From positions 1,612,001-1,676,000 of the forward strand of contig JABYQQ010000007.1 in assembly GCA_022605405.1 (NCBI GenBank): DNA of 64,000 nucleotides, in the 5' to 3' direction. The DNA comes from Earliella scabrosa (lineage: Eukaryota > Basidiomycota > Agaricomycetes > Polyporales > Polyporaceae). The notes below the pieces were generated by a model. The model was not told the origin of the DNA. It made no database searches and saw nothing but the letters and a program-made list of their open reading frames with translations. Below, in pieces: positions 35,576-48,696 of this stretch. Position numbers and translations under genes: made by a program. Each line of letters starts with the position of its first letter. The first letter of the stretch is position 1.

Positions 35576-36084
35576 TCAGACGCTGACCTCTTCCAGGGCT
35601 TCCTGGGCCTTGAGCACTTCCTCATCCTGTGAGAGGCTGGGGTCACGCTCGGCCGCAAGCTTAAGCACCGAGGATCGTCAGATCAAGGCATAGTGAAAGT
35701 ACGATCACACGTACGAGAAGCTCGCGCAACTCCTGCACGACTGCACCCAATCGTCCCGCCGAATCCGCGATCATCTTGCCCGACTCCTCGAGCATCCGGC
35801 GCTGTGGTGGATCGCGGGACAGATGTCATTTGGTGTGTTACGGCAGGCTCCAAAGATCTTCCATACCGTGTTCTTGATGTCCCATTCCTCGGCGTTGTCT
35901 GCGATGTACTTATCGAGCTTGCGCTTCAAGTCTTCTTCCTCCTTTTGATAGAGCTTGTGCTCCTTGTACAAGCTGCAGTTGTCTCTTCAGTACAACCTTA
36001 ATGCACGGGAGACGCTGCCTCGTACCGTTTGGCAGATCCAGACTTGATCTTGAGCTGCTTGCGGAGTGTTGCTGCGTCGGACAT
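35576..36084 (-). CDS. TBCA: Tubulin-specific chaperone A (tubulin-binding cofactor A)
   Basis: Exons 36084-36026, 35972-35867, 35801-35715, 35659-35576; 111 residues, the normal family size. The sequence starts MSDAATLRKQLKIKSGSAKR and continues LYKEHKLYQKEEEDLKRKL, DKYIADNAEEWDIKNTRR, MLEESGKMIADSAGRL and VLKAQEALEEVSV. It is a three-helix bundle that accepts folded beta-tubulin from prefoldin/CCT and acts before cofactors D and C in tubulin dimer assembly. The basic start and Lys/Glu-rich helices are typical. The last intron uses a CTTAAG acceptor (35660). Family known as Rbl2 in yeast. Confidence 0.92.
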
Positions 36085-37222
36085 GATTTGTGCGAGTAGG
36101 CGAGATGGTGGTAGAGTACAGTGTCTGTTGCGAGCTTGTCTAGACTCATAAGAGGCCCTTTATCGCTTGCACCACCCTACGTCACCTGTGAGTGGACCTC
36201 CCGGCTTCTGTCTGGAGTTGTTCCGCTGCTCTCTGCGTTCGTTACGCTGACTGCGTCATCCCCGCCAGTCCCAACCGCGGCCCCGGCTGAGTCTTGACTC
36301 GAAGAGCCTCTGGCGCCCGAGCTGCATGGGCGCTTCCATTGCCATAGAAGGGCATGGCATGCTAATCCAACTCATCCCGCACATCTCGGACGCAAACGTC
36401 ACCGGCACTCTGCTGATTGGCTTCGCAACAAGGCCATGTCTGCCCAGCGCTGTGGGCAATTGCAGACGACTGCAAATCGCGTCCAAGTGCCAAGGGCCGC
36501 GCTGCCAGCGAATGACACGCCGTCTGACATTCGTGGGTATGTTCGAGACATCGTCCGATGACGAGCCCTCGGTGAGTGTTTCAACCGGCTCTGGGGGCTT
36601 TCTCTGACCTCTCTGCGCAGGCGCTGCATTCAAAACAAGATGTATCTATGTTCGCAGCGGGTCATGCAGCTCGCGTAAAGCGCAGCACATAACGTACTCC
36701 ACAGAAGTGGTGAGGGCGATGTCTCCCTCGTCACCGCCCGTGCATATATATGATACCGTCTACAGGCCGATCACGAGAATGGTACGACTTTGCCGTACTC
36801 TCTATAGCTAAGCTCTCAGCACTCACACCGTCTTCCCCGTGTATCAGGTAACTCACGTCACACCCCACTTCGAGAGCGTCTTCAGGGCGTCGGAAAAGGC
36901 TGGCCATCGCCCTTTATGTACAAAGTTGCGGACCCCGCGCGTCTCACTGTCACCTTGACAGCCTTGGTGGGACGATGTTCGAGCGACATTCCCCGGTCGG
37001 AGGGCGCGTCCTACTCAAGTCGTATTGGCCCGGTGGATCTCCTGGTGCGCGGTCACCCCGCTCTTGACACTGCATGATAGCCGCTGTCGCATTCTACCGC
37101 GACTCAGCGCGACTCCGCAAAGTATATCTCCATGGAGGCACCCATGGGCCCACGTTTGCGCTTTTCTCTACTTCGTCTCTACTTTTTCCTCCTTCTGCTG
37201 TTCACCTCGAGTCCCGACAGCC
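36085..37222. other. Promoter region of TBCA (left) and of the ABC transporter (right)
   Basis: These 1.14 kb separate divergent genes. Several medium reading frames exist but none has recognisable protein features. No clear drug-response element was found by eye near the transporter start; pyrimidine-rich DNA at about 37150-37205 precedes its ATG. Confidence 0.45.
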
Positions 37223-40200
37223 ATGGCGGCGCCGCCCGCGGGAGAGCGCCACATCGACCACCTTGCAGTCCCCTCCGACATCCTGACAGTCACGAGCTCT
37301 TTCGAGGACATACCACTTGCAACAGGCGATCTCGAGCAGGAGCAGGGACCCCAAGACCACCGACGCGACAGCGATAACGTTGCCCCCGCGTCCCCAGTCG
37401 TACAGCAGATCAATGTCGCGCAAGCCGAGGCCGAGTTCGAGGAGCTCTCTCGCGTGCTCTCGCGACAGTCAGTACCAACTGCGGAGAAGCAGCTCAGCGC
37501 GGAGAAGTCCGAGAGCACAGTTGGTGGAGCTGCTAGCTCGTGGCAGGAGAAGGACGTGGAGAAGGGCGCCGAGCCGAAGGCGCGCTTCGACCTGCGCGAG
37601 TATCTCACGTCGTCGAATGACGCCTATCAGAGCGCTGGGATCAAGCACAAGCACGTCGGTGTTACTTGGGAAAACTTGCAGGTCGATGTTGCTGGTGGTG
37701 TGGGTCAAAAGGTGTGGTTGCTCACGTTTGAAGGCCCTGTATGCGCATTCTGACGGTATGTGTGCAGGCGTTTGTGCGGACATTCGGTCGTACGTATCTT
37801 GTGTATGCGCTAGTGTCGCACAACGAACTCAGAAATCTGCATTTTGGCAGAGGATGCGATCCAGTTCTGGACGTTCCCATACAACCTCCTGAAGTCCTGG
37901 TTAAGAGTGGTGCTGCCAGCCAAGAAGAATGGACCGACCACCACGATTCTCCACCAGTACGTTCCGTCAGTCCTCCGTATGCACTGTGACTCATGGCATT
38001 GCAGGCAATCCGGCCTGCTGAAGCCAGGAGAGATGTGTCTAGTTCTGGGCTGCCCTGGTGCAGGTTGCACGACGTTCTTGAAGACCATCGCCAATCAGCG
38101 CGGAGACTACGCGCGAATATCAGGAGACGTTCGTTACGCAGGGATAGATGCGGCTGAGATGGCGAAGTACTACAAGGGAGAGGTCGTCTATAACCAGGAA
38201 GGTGAGTGCAAAGCACGCTCTACGTCAGATTACACCGTCGATTGACCGGATTGGCCCTAGACGACATGCACATACCCACTCTGACGGTCTCCCAAACGCT
38301 GTCCTTCGCCCTCTCCCTGAAGACTCCGGGCCCCCAGGGCCGCCTTCCAGGCATCTCACGCAAGGAGTTCGACAAGACCGTCAAGGACACCCTCCTCCAC
38401 ATGCTCAACATCTCACACACGACCGACACCTACGTCGGCGACGAGTTCGTGCGCGGCGTCTCCGGCGGCGAGCGCAAGCGGGTGTCTATCGCGGAGATGA
38501 TGGCCACGCGCGCGCACGTCCTCTGCTACGACAACTCGACGCGCGGCCTCGACGCGAGCACCGCGCTCGACTTCGTGAAGGCGCTTAGGGTCATGACGGA
38601 CGTCCTCGGGCAGACGACCTTTGTCTCGCTGTACCAGGCCGGAGAGGGCATCTACGACCTCTTCGACAAGGTCCTCGTCCTCGACCAGGGGCGCCAGGTC
38701 TACTTCGGTCCGCCGTCGGAGGCTCGTGCCTACTTCGAGTCTCTGGGGTACAAGTCCCTCCCCCGCCAGAGCACCCCGGACTACCTCACCGGCTGCACAG
38801 ACCCCAACGAGCGGCAGTTCGCGCCCGGCCGCTCCGAAGCGGATGTACCTAGCACCCCCGAGGACCTCGAGGAGGCGTTCTTGAAGTCCGGGTTCGCGCA
38901 GGATACCTATGCGGCTCTCGCAAAGTACAGAGAGCTAATGGAGATCGACAAGGCCGACCAGCAGGCGTTCCGGGAGGCCGTCGCGGCTGACAAGAAGCGC
39001 GGTGTGTCGCGGAAGAGCCCGTACACGCTGGGCTTCACGGGGCAGGTCCGCGCACTGGCAGTTAGGCAGTTCCAGATGCGGCTGCAGGACAAGTTCCAGC
39101 TGATGACGAGCTTTACACTGTCGATCGTGCGTTGGTTCTGGCATACTTAGCGCGGTTGAGACGTGTGCTTACGGCTTGGATCTAGATCATCGCTTTCCTC
39201 ATTGGCGGCGCGTTCTTCAACCTTCAGCCTAATGCGCTCGGGACGTTCACTAGGGGGTCGGTCATCTTCCTGACTTTGCTCAACTCCTCGATGGACAACA
39301 TGGGAGAGGTGAGTGTGATAACCTTCATGCTCACGATGAAGCTCATATATGCGTCATAGATCCCTGCCATGATGCTCGGTCGCCCGATCCTGAAGAAGCA
39401 GACCGACTACAGTCTCTATCGGCCTGCAGCTATCCCCATCGCGAACACGCTAGCGGACCTGCCCTTCTCAGCTGTCAGGATATTCGTCTACAACGTCATC
39501 ATCTACTTCATGACCAACCTGGACCGCTCCGCCGGCGCATTTTGGACCTTCCACCTCTTTGTACGCATAGTTGATCCAAAGCGTTGCGCGCAGCATGTAC
39601 TGATGTTGCTCGACAGACCTATGTTACTTTCGTCGCGGTGCAAGGATTCTTCCGGACCATCGGTCTACTGTGTTCGAACTTCGACAACGCCTTCCGTGTT
39701 GCGACGTTCTTCATGCCGAACATGATCCAGTACGCCGGTTATATGATCCCTGTCTTTGACATGCAGCGGTGGTTGTTCTGGATTGTGAGTGATCCTGCGG
39801 CTCTGGTGCATGTGCCTTTGCTTATTCCTGGCACCTTCAGTACTACATCAACCCCATTTCTTATTGTACGTGTCAAATTTCTCACCTGAGACTGTCGGAC
39901 TCATCCTAGCTCAACAGCATGGTCTGCACTGATGGAGAACGAGTTCATGCGCATCACCGTGAGCGATGACGTAACTGCCTCGCCATTCTTCTTCGCTCAC
40001 GACGATGCAGATTAACTGTGACGGCAACTACGTGGTTCCACGCAATCCTGCAGGGCTGTCCAAGTATCCGTGAGTAGTCCCATCTCGAATGCTCATTATT
40101 ATTCTCAACTCTGGCGCAGCGATCAGCTAGGCATCAACCAGGCGTGCACGCTCTTCGGAGCCACTCCCGGTAGCAGTCAGATATCCGGAAGCGCATACCT

Positions 40201-43181
40201 GCAAGCCGGATACGGACTCGACGTCGCGGACCTGTGGAGGCGCAACCTCCTCGTCATCCTTGGATACCTGATCGTGTTCCAGCTCACGCAAGTGCTCATC
40301 ATCGAGCTGTTCCCAGTAAGCTGCTGGAGTCGCTTATCCGCCATACTTGATGCTCACATTGGTGCAGCAACATGGCGGTGGCTCAGGTGTCACAGTGTTC
40401 GCGAAGGAGGATGCGGATACTAGAGCACGCAATGCGGTCCTCAAGGAGCGCAAGCGGCTCCGAAAGCAGCTCGGCGAGAAGTCCTTCGAGTCGAATGGAG
40501 CTTCCGAGAAGAACTCGTAAGCGGCCCCTCTACAGCCTATACGCGAGGTCCTAAATCTTTCGCAGGAGCAACACGTTTGAGGACGGGAAGAGTTTCACTT
40601 GGGAACAGGTCAACTACCATGTGCCGGTTGCTGGAGGGACGCGTCGACTTCTGCACGACATCTATGGGTATGTCAAGCCAGGCACTCTGACTGCACTCAT
40701 GGGTGCTTCTGGTGCTGGTGAGTCTGTCGTACCTTCTGAACGAGAGCGATCCTGACTGATCTCCACCAGGCAAGACGACATGTCTCGATGTCCTCGCTCA
40801 AAGGAAGAACATCGGAGTTGTGACAGGCGATATGCTCCTCGATGGTCGTCCGTTGCAACGCGACTTCGCTAGGAGAACGGCATATGGTGCGTGCATACAG
40901 CCTCACAAAATCTCCTGCAACACTCTGACCTATCTCCGCAGCTGAACAAATGGATGTCCACGAACCAACCGCAACTGTACGGGAGGCCATGAGATTCTCG
41001 GCATACCTGCGTCAGTCTCCGGAGGTCTCGAAGGCGGACAAAGACGAGTATGTCGAAGAAATGATCGAGGTGCTCGAGCTCCAGGACCTCGCGGACGCTA
41101 TCATCGGGAGCCTCGGTATGGCGGACAGGAAGCGCGTCACCATCGGCGTCGAGCTTGCCAGCAAGCCGTCTCTCCTGTTCCTAGACGAGCCCACGTCCGG
41201 GCTAGACGGGCAAAGCGCATGGAACCTCGTCCGCTTCCTCCGAAAGCTGGCGGACAATGGCCAGGCGATCCTGTGCACCATCCACCAGCCGTCGTCGCTC
41301 CTCTTCCAGACGTTTGACAAGCTGCTGTTGCTCGAACGGGGCGGGGAGACGGTCTACTTTGGCGATATCGGTGTGGACTCGCATGTTCTTTGCGAGTATT
41401 TCGCTCGGCATGGAGCGCACTGTCCGCAGAATGTCAACCCAGCCGAGGTATGTCGCATTTCTTTATCGGCTTGAGCTTGCCTGACAACGCTGCCCGTAGT
41501 ATATGTTGGATGCCATAGGCGCAGGTCTTGCACCTCGGATCGGTGATCGGGATTGGAAAGACATCTGGCTGGACTCTCCGGAACGGGCGAAGGTGTTAGA
41601 AGAGGTCGAGAAGATCAAGCGAGAAGCTATCTCTCGTTCGTCGACTGACGTGCAGAAGCATACCACCTGTGAGTGCCGAAACTTCTTCACAGCACGGGCT
41701 AAGCAAGCTCACCTTCGCACCAGATGCGACGCCCTTCTTCCGTCAGCTCATGGTCGTCATCGGGCGAAACAACTTGACGCTGTGGCGTTCGCCAGACTTC
41801 GTCTTCAGCCGGCTCTTCGTGCATGGCTTCATCTCGCTCTTCATCTCTCTGTCCTTCCTGCAACTGGGTCACAGCGTTCGGGACCTCCAGTATCGTGTCT
41901 TTGGAATGTGCGTGGCCTGCCAAGCTAAAGTCGCACAAAGATAGCTCACGTCGATCCACAGCTTCTGGGCAACGATCCTCCCTTCGCTCGTCATGGGTCA
42001 AATTGAGCCGGCGTGGATCATGAACAGGCGTGAGTCTGGGTCCTTCCCTCATCGCTTCTCATACTGAACTCAATCCGTGCGGTGTCAATAGGCATATTCA
42101 TTCGAGGTTCGTCTCTTCGTACCTGACGTCGGGGGTCCGGTATCTCATCCTCATCGTGCACTACTGCAGAGGCGTCTAGCCGCATGTACTCACCGTACGT
42201 GTTCGCGATCGCTCAGATCGTCTCCGATATACCATATGGTATCATCGGTGCGATCTTGTACTGGGTTCTGATGGTGGGTCGCCTTCCGCGCACCTACCAA
42301 GATTGTGTCACTCATTCTCCGATCCAGGTCTACCCAATGGGCTTTGGCCAAGGGTCGGCTGGCGTTGGGGGTACCTTCTTCCAGCTCCTCTTGGTGTACT
42401 TCGTCGAGCTCTTCGGTGTCAGCTTTGGCCAGTTCATCGCTGCGATCTCCCCAAGCATGCAGGTGCGTTCCAGGGTCCCCGACCTCCCCCTCGCATTCTG
42501 AGGCGAGAGAGCTTACGCGCGGACGGACAGATCGCGCCCCTGTTCAACCCATGGTCGCTGCTCATCCTCGGCACCTTCTGCGGCGTCACGCTCCCGTACC
42601 AGAACATGGCCCGCTTCTTCCAGGTGTGGCTGTACCAGCTCGACCCCTACACGCGCCTGCTCAGCTCCATGCTCTCGACGGAGCTCCACGGGCTGTCGAT
42701 CACCTGCCGGGGCGACGAGTTCTCGGTGTTTGACCCGCCCGCGGGCCAGACGTGTCTGGCGTGGGCGCGCGAGTTCGTCGACGCGTTCGGAGGGTACCTG
42801 GACAATCCCAACGGCACGACGGCCTGCAGGTACTGCCAGTACGCGGTGAGTGCAAGCTGTACGAATACGATGGGGTGTCTGAGTTGACCGGCACGCGTTC
42901 TTTCATCAGGTCGGCGACGACTACCTGCGGCCTCTGAACATCGAGTACTCCAACCGATGGCGAGACGCGTTCATACTGCTAGCGTTCTGTGGTGAGTCCT
43001 CGCTGTCCGCCTCCCAGAGTCTGCCAGCACACACCCGCTCACTGTCCGTCCGCGCGTGCAGTGTTCAACTGTATCGTTACCATCGGTAAGTCGTCCTGCT
43101 CTCGCGCGGTCGAGGACACCATCGCTGACAACCCTTCCCGCGACAGTCGCTTCCCGTCTTCTCCGCTACGCCAGGCGGTAG
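37223..43181 (+). CDS. PDR-type full-length ABCG transporter (multidrug efflux)
   Basis: Twenty-six exons: 37223-37711, 37768-37789, 37851-37956, 38005-38201, 38261-39126, 39186-39308, 39360-39560, 39617-39784, 39841-39865, 39918-39958, 40011-40069, 40120-40315, 40368-40516, 40566-40717, 40770-40886, 40942-41447, 41500-41668, 41724-41907, 41962-42029, 42092-42106, 42170-42273, 42328-42462, 42531-42845, 42910-42991, 43062-43085, 43147-43181; 1515 residues. Layout is NBD1-TMD1-NBD2-TMD2. NBD1 has the fungal degenerate Walker [11 protein letters not shown] (Cys for Lys), intact signature [13 protein letters not shown] and Walker [19 protein letters not shown]2 has canonical Walker A GASGAGKTTC, degenerate signature [14 protein letters not shown] and Walker [13 protein letters not shown]. 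This asymmetry is normal for PDR5/CDR pumps, which export azoles and other lipophiles at the plasma membrane. The extracellular loop near the end has the usual cysteines (CRGDEF, CLAW, CRYCQYA). Substrates cannot be predicted. Confidence 0.96.
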
Positions 43182-45484
43182 ACCCTTTCAGGATTCTGTC
43201 TTCTCTCCGAATTTGCACCCATTCAATTATCCATCCCGCATCGCACAGTCGCGTTCCCTCTCTCACACACGCTCCATTGTACTGTAGTCATCGCACCCAC
43301 TATTATCGTAGCATGAGCTCTTATTGGACTCATAGACACCGCAAAATGCAGTATTTGTTGACCACTGCCGACTCCCTGCGAAGTTCTCGTCACTTACCCT
43401 GGCAGAAAGGGGTACGACGCACCCAGCTCAACCCCTGGACGGTCGAAGAGGCATTTAGCCATGACGGTGAACATGAGATCGCGCCGATGCATCTGAAGTC
43501 CAACATCCACAAAAGCAATCATGCACCGTGCATCATGTCTGTATGTCAGGACGCACGAACCCGACAAACTCACTTCCATGCATCAATGCTGTCGATCCAG
43601 ACATCTTCCTCGCTCACTGTCCAATCACTCACACCACACAAGGCACACAAGGCACACAAAGCACACAAGGACGTTCCCAGTCATGAATAGGACGTGAATA
43701 GCGTGATATGCGTGGTCATCGACTACTAACTACTACGTGCAAAGCAAGGTCAGACAAGGGAGGTGTGTGTGTGTAGGTGGGGAGGGAGCACGAGCGCGCC
43801 GGGCACCGGCACGCGCAACCATGCAGCGACGACAATCAGAGAGCAGCGCGAGGAGCGTGAGCAACGTGATAGCAGCGGTAAGGGGGGCGCGAGCGGGGCA
43901 GAGGATGGCGGATGCGACGAAGGCACTGGGGGCCGACGCACGACGATGAAAGCCAAGCCAACACGGCAGGCGCAAGCGCGAGCCGTGCCTCTGCGCGAAC
44001 GCGACGGGCGGAGCGGAGGGGATGACATATCCTGGGCATAGGCGGGGGCATAATTGACGCGGCAACCGCATCCGGATCGTTCACGACGACGACCTGTACC
44101 ATGAGACCAATGGACCGCCCGCACCGCCGACGCAAGCAGGCCCGCGGCGCCCGCAAGCGGGCACGCGCTGGCGCTCAACCGCGCTGCACCAACTGCTCAC
44201 CGCTGCGACTCACCCAACACGCGTTCGCTCGGACGTCAACAGTGCTCGCACCCCGGCGTTCGGCGGGCACGACTTGCATGCGCACAGCCAACCGGAGACG
44301 GACCGGACGGAGCGTTCGGGGCAGGGAGGAGTAGCGAGCAGTGTGCAAGCGGAGGCTGCATGGGCTGTCGGGAGTCCGAGGTTGGTACGAGGTGTCGGTC
44401 AGTCGATGAGCGGAGCAATCCGGGGGGGAATGGGTCTGCGTCGGGAAGCAACCCGCTTCGCCATGTCTTCCAGCCCTGGCTAAGCGCGCCGTGCGAAAGC
44501 GCATGAACCGCTGCAGTTGCAGCTGCGCTGTGTCGCTGGCGCGCGAGCACCACAAAGCTTGAACCGGAGCGAGTGGGCTGTCGGAAGCCAGTAGCCAGGG
44601 GAACCGGGGAAGAAAGGGGAGACGGGACAGAATGTGTGAAGGCGACTCCACGGCGGTGATCAAGCGCCGACGGGGACGCACAGTGGAGGGAAGGGGGAAG
44701 AGAGGGCATGCGGCATAATCGGGCGACACCGTGGGCGAGCGAAGTCGAGTAGGAGCGAAACCGAGCTAAGCGGGAGGAAGGTCGAGAAGAAGACGAGGGT
44801 CCTCAATGCCGGTGTGTCGGCGTGCACATGTGCAGCGGGGAGGCACGGAACCACAGTTAAGTGGTCGTCACCGTCACCCGCGGCGTGCACTTGGCGAGTC
44901 TTGGAAGGGCGAGCGGGAAGGCCGGACATGCGACGATGTAAAAACAAGAAGGCGCACGCAGGGGGCGAAGCAGCATCACTATGGATGGCCTCAAGCCACA
45001 ATCCCGCGGTCTTGTGTCGTGTCGTGTCAACAAAGCCTCCGGCTACGAGCTGATCCGTGGGCGCCATGTCGAGGGGGAGCTCGTCCGCTGTTCTCCGGTA
45101 CACGTCATCGGGAAGACGACGAGACCGCGCAGCTCAGCAGCGAGACGATCCGGGGGAGCTCGGGGCGACTACGTAGTACCCAATGGAATGGGGTCGTCGC
45201 GGAAGGAGGGATGAGCGGATGATAGGAGATGGGAAAGGATGCTTGACAGGGAAGCAGGAATGGAGAATAGGAAAACAAATGCCGGGTGTAATAAAGTGAA
45301 TAAAGATGCGTAAAGGGTGAATATGCGTGATAGTCCATGTGATCGTCAGCGTCCTCTGCATCCTGGCAGGGATGTCCAGTCTCTTGTGGGGTCTTGATAC
45401 AGTCGTGATACATAATACAATGCAGGCGATGCTCGGCGCGTCCGGACGCGCACGACGAGCTTTTGAGGGCGAGAGCGCGGCCGT
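43182..45484. other. 2.3 kb between convergent genes, no supported gene
   Basis: The facing ABC transporter and bHLH genes leave an unusually long 3' space. Reading frames are GC-rich and low in protein-like character on both strands (43.7-45.3 kb). It could hold long 3' UTRs or a non-coding transcript. A 9-bp tandem repeat occurs at 43635-43670. No tRNA was seen. Confidence 0.45.
43635..43670 (+). repeat. Four-copy 9-bp tandem repeat
   Basis: CACACAAGG occurs at 43635, 43644 and 43662, and CACACAAAG at 43653, head to tail with one mismatch. Confidence 0.85.
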
Positions 45485-46548
45485 CTAGAACTTGGGGAGG
45501 GGGTTGCCGACGGTAGCCGCTACCACCTGCTGCTGTTGCGCCTGAGCGGCAGCGACAGCAGAGGCGGCGGCGGCATGGCGCTGCTCGGCGGTACCGAGCA
45601 TGAGCGCCTCGTTGACGTGACGGAGGTGCGCGGTCTCGGCCTCAGCCTGTTGCAGTCTGGTCTGCAGCTGCTGTTGGGTCATCTCAAGGTAGCGAATGTG
45701 CGTGGTAGCTGAGTGAGTGGATTGCGATCAGTACTGATCGGACAGGATCAAGATCGAGTACGTACCCCGATCCAACAAGGAAACCTTGCTCGACTTCTGG
45801 TTCGACACCGGGAGAGCGTCCTTGAGACGGCGGTAGCCATCACGGAGCTCATCCCGTCTCCTCTGCTCGGACTCGATCCGCTGGCGGCGGATCTCCTCGC
45901 GACGCATGTCGTTGTTGGGGGCGGCAGAGGAGGGAGCCGGGTTGAAGTCATCGTCGTCGTCGCTCGCGAACTCGTCGGAGGCCTTGGAACGCTTCTTCTG
46001 CTGCTGCTGACGCGCGGACGCGCGAGTGATAGCGGCAGCGCCGAGGGGGTTGTAGCGGTGCGACCTCGGGATGGCCGCAAGCGAACCTGGGGGAACAGCA
46101 GGGCCTGGCGAGTGCGAACCGCTGCCGCGGCGGCTACGGCTCGAACCAACACTGTCGGAGGAGAGGTCGCCCGCGCTCAGGTTGGAGAGCGCACCCGGGT
46201 AGATTGACGTGGGCGTGAAGGGGCGAGCGGGGGAGCCAGTGCTGTAGTTGCCACTGGGCGAAGTGTAGGTGTACTCGTTCATGCCACCGGAGAGGCTGAG
46301 GGAGTTGAAGCTGCGAGGGGACGACGTGGGAGGGACTAGCCGATTTTGCAATTAGATCGATGACGCGTCTGGGAAAGGGAGAGGAAAAGCAAAGACTCAC
46401 GGCCCATGGTAGAAACGCCAAAGGGAGAGTGGGGAGGATACTGGAGGTAGTCGAGACCCGAGAGGGTGTCGTTGTAGTAGGCCGAGGTATCCATGAAGTC
46501 AGTGGCGTTCTTGTGGTCGAGGACGTTCTCGATGTGGGCGGTCTCCAT
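45485..46548 (-). CDS. bHLH transcription factor (paralog 1)
   Basis: Exons 46548-46401, 46335-45766, 45708-45485; 313 residues. The N-terminus (METAHIENVLDHKNATDF) is acidic and aromatic, then comes a Ser/Pro/Gly-rich part and KKRSKASDEFASDDDDDF. The basic helix-loop-helix reads RREEIRRQRIESEQRRRDEL, RDGYRRLKDALPVSNQKSSK, VSLLDRATTHIRYLE, and is followed by a Gln/Ala-rich leucine-heptad region (QQQLQTRLQQAEAETAHLR) as in bHLH-zipper proteins. The basic region has the E-R-R pattern for E-box binding. The intron in the middle of helix 2 (45765-45709) is at the same codon as in the second bHLH gene at 55.5 kb, and exon 2 has the same length (570 nt). A related orthologue name is not known to me. 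Likely nuclear and DNA-binding. Confidence 0.9.
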
Positions 46549-48696
46549 GATGGGGGGAGGAGATGAGAGCAGCGCAAGAGCAGGAGAGATGTGGGAAGTC
46601 GTATCACAAGTGCGGACCAGTCGTCAGAAGAAAAAGGCTGAAGAGAGGGAAAGGAAGCGAGGCCTGTTGGGATATGCGGGCTGCTGTGAGTACAATGCAA
46701 GGAGGAGGATGTGGGGGGGCTACGCACGCTGAGGATGGAGGAGGCGGAGGGGCGGAGGCGGAAGAGAAGAAACACCCGGCGAGGGAAGGGCTGGGGAGAA
46801 GGGGGCTCAGGGCGAGCTCATATAGGGAGCTCGGCAGGAGGGCACTGGAGAGCGTTCTCGGAAGGCGCGAGGAGAGAATCACCTCGTGGGGAGAGACGCC
46901 GTGACTGTGACGGGGGCGCGGGCGAACTCTAAACAAATTACATCCGCGGCCGTCCTACGCGAGATCTCGCCGCCCGGATCCGTGGGAGCGCCCGCGCGAG
47001 GGAGAGCTGCGAGAGCGAGTGCGAGTGCGAGGGCCAGTCGTCCACCGCTGGGACCCCCCGTTCGCGCGCGTCTGGCTGAGCCCGGGCGTCCATTAAGCTT
47101 CTCGATGACCTTATCACCCGCATCAGAGGCCGGACATCCGAGCAGCCCTCGCAGCCCTCGTCCCCGTCCCAGCCCCTTTCCGCCGCCTCGTGCCCGTCCC
47201 AGCCAACGTTCCTTTCATTTCCCCCGTCCCCCGCCATCCTGGGCCCATCTTTCCTCCCCCCAGGCTACGTCCCAGCCCCCCGCTTATCCGCCTATGCTCC
47301 TCCTTCTCCCTCTTGCGTCTCCCGTCACGTCCACATCCACTCCTCTCCGATCTCCCTCGCTTCTCTCCGTCCCCTCCTCCTTCTCCTCTTCCTCCGGCGC
47401 CCTCCTCCCACAATCAACCCCGCCCGCCCGCCTCCGCCTCCACGCCGACGCAGCCCCCATCTCCGCCCGCCCCCGCCTACGCACACAGTGAGTGACATAC
47501 CATCCCAAGCGGCGCATCACCGCGAGACAAGCTAACCCCCATCCTCCGCACAATGCACTCGCTCCGCCTCCGCTTCCGCGACTCCCGTCCCCGAGCGCGT
47601 ACCTAGTGCCCACATGAGCCTCGTCTTCGTAGCACAACCGCGCGCGCCGCGCGCCATGTAATCCTTGTACTTCTCGAGCTCTGTCAAAATGTCAATGTCC
47701 ACGTCCCAGCAGATCGTCCCCGCAAGTTGCATCTGCGCGAGCGCGATGGCCTCCCCGCTCCGCACTCTCGTTACACGTACATACGCACCGCACCCTCTGC
47801 CTAATTCCATCCTCCGCCTCCGCGCTCGTACGTCCTCCATTCACACCGGCACGGACCATCTCCCGGGGCTCGACGCTCATTCCTGCACATCCCTTCCCTA
47901 AATCCGCGTCACTTGACACTCTTCCCACTCTTCCCACTCTTCCCCTTCTCACTGCCTGCCTGGTAATTCCCGGGCTTACGGAATCCTCAACCTTCCCGAG
48001 CCGCGCGCCCAGCGGCCCAGGGCTCTCTCGGAGTCGCTGTGACCCATCGCCATTCCCCGTTCTCCTTGTTTTCCGGCTACCTGTCACCAGCGCGCGCCTG
48101 CTGCGCATCCCAGTGCGTACGCCGCATGAGCAGCTGGACCAAGGGCCCGACTTTCATCCCAGCACGGGGCGCCCGACGTCAACGCCCGGGATCACCCACA
48201 AACGCACACCCGCAGCCCATTCGGAAGCGGCTTTGTACGAGTACACTTAGTGTCCGGAAGGTGATCATCAAAGCGGTATAGGAATAAGTCAATCGTAAAA
48301 CAGGCAAGTACGTAAGTACGCACAGACCCGGGGGTTCGTAAGTCGTGAGAGGTCGTGACGTGCCTAGCGGCGGGATACTGAGACAACAACAACAACAAAA
48401 AACGGGACAGATACGCGAGAGATAATGCCAAGCATTAGACGTCCATGAGACGCGAGCGAAGCAGGAAGCAACTGCGCATGAGCACAAACATGGGGCAACA
48501 CTAGCAGGGTCATGAAGCGCAAGCCGTGGGGGGAGCGGCGAACAGGGGGCATTAGCAGATCCGGAGCGAGGCAGCACGGAACGAAAAAGATTCGGAACTG
48601 TCCAGTAGACTCGGAGAAAGAGCACAGAGATGGGCCAAAGGACCGAGGGGAGGAAGCGCAATAGCGTCCGCGTGCGGCTCTGCGGTCGGCCAACGC
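46549..48696. other. 2.1 kb upstream of bHLH paralog 1; pyrimidine-rich, no supported gene
   Basis: It should hold the bHLH promoter and the 3' end of the four-span protein gene. From about 47100 to 47500 the plus strand is overwhelmingly C and T. A minus-strand ATG frame at 47840-47532 (102 codons; contains GTICWDVDIDILTELEKY and YKDYMARG) looks partly protein-like and could be a small gene or exon, but matches nothing I know. Confidence 0.4.

Noticed and set aside
43737..45220. GC-rich frames on both strands between the ABC transporter and bHLH gene
   Set aside because: They are Arg/Ala/Gly/Pro-rich with no hydrophobic cores or motifs, as expected from random GC-rich DNA.
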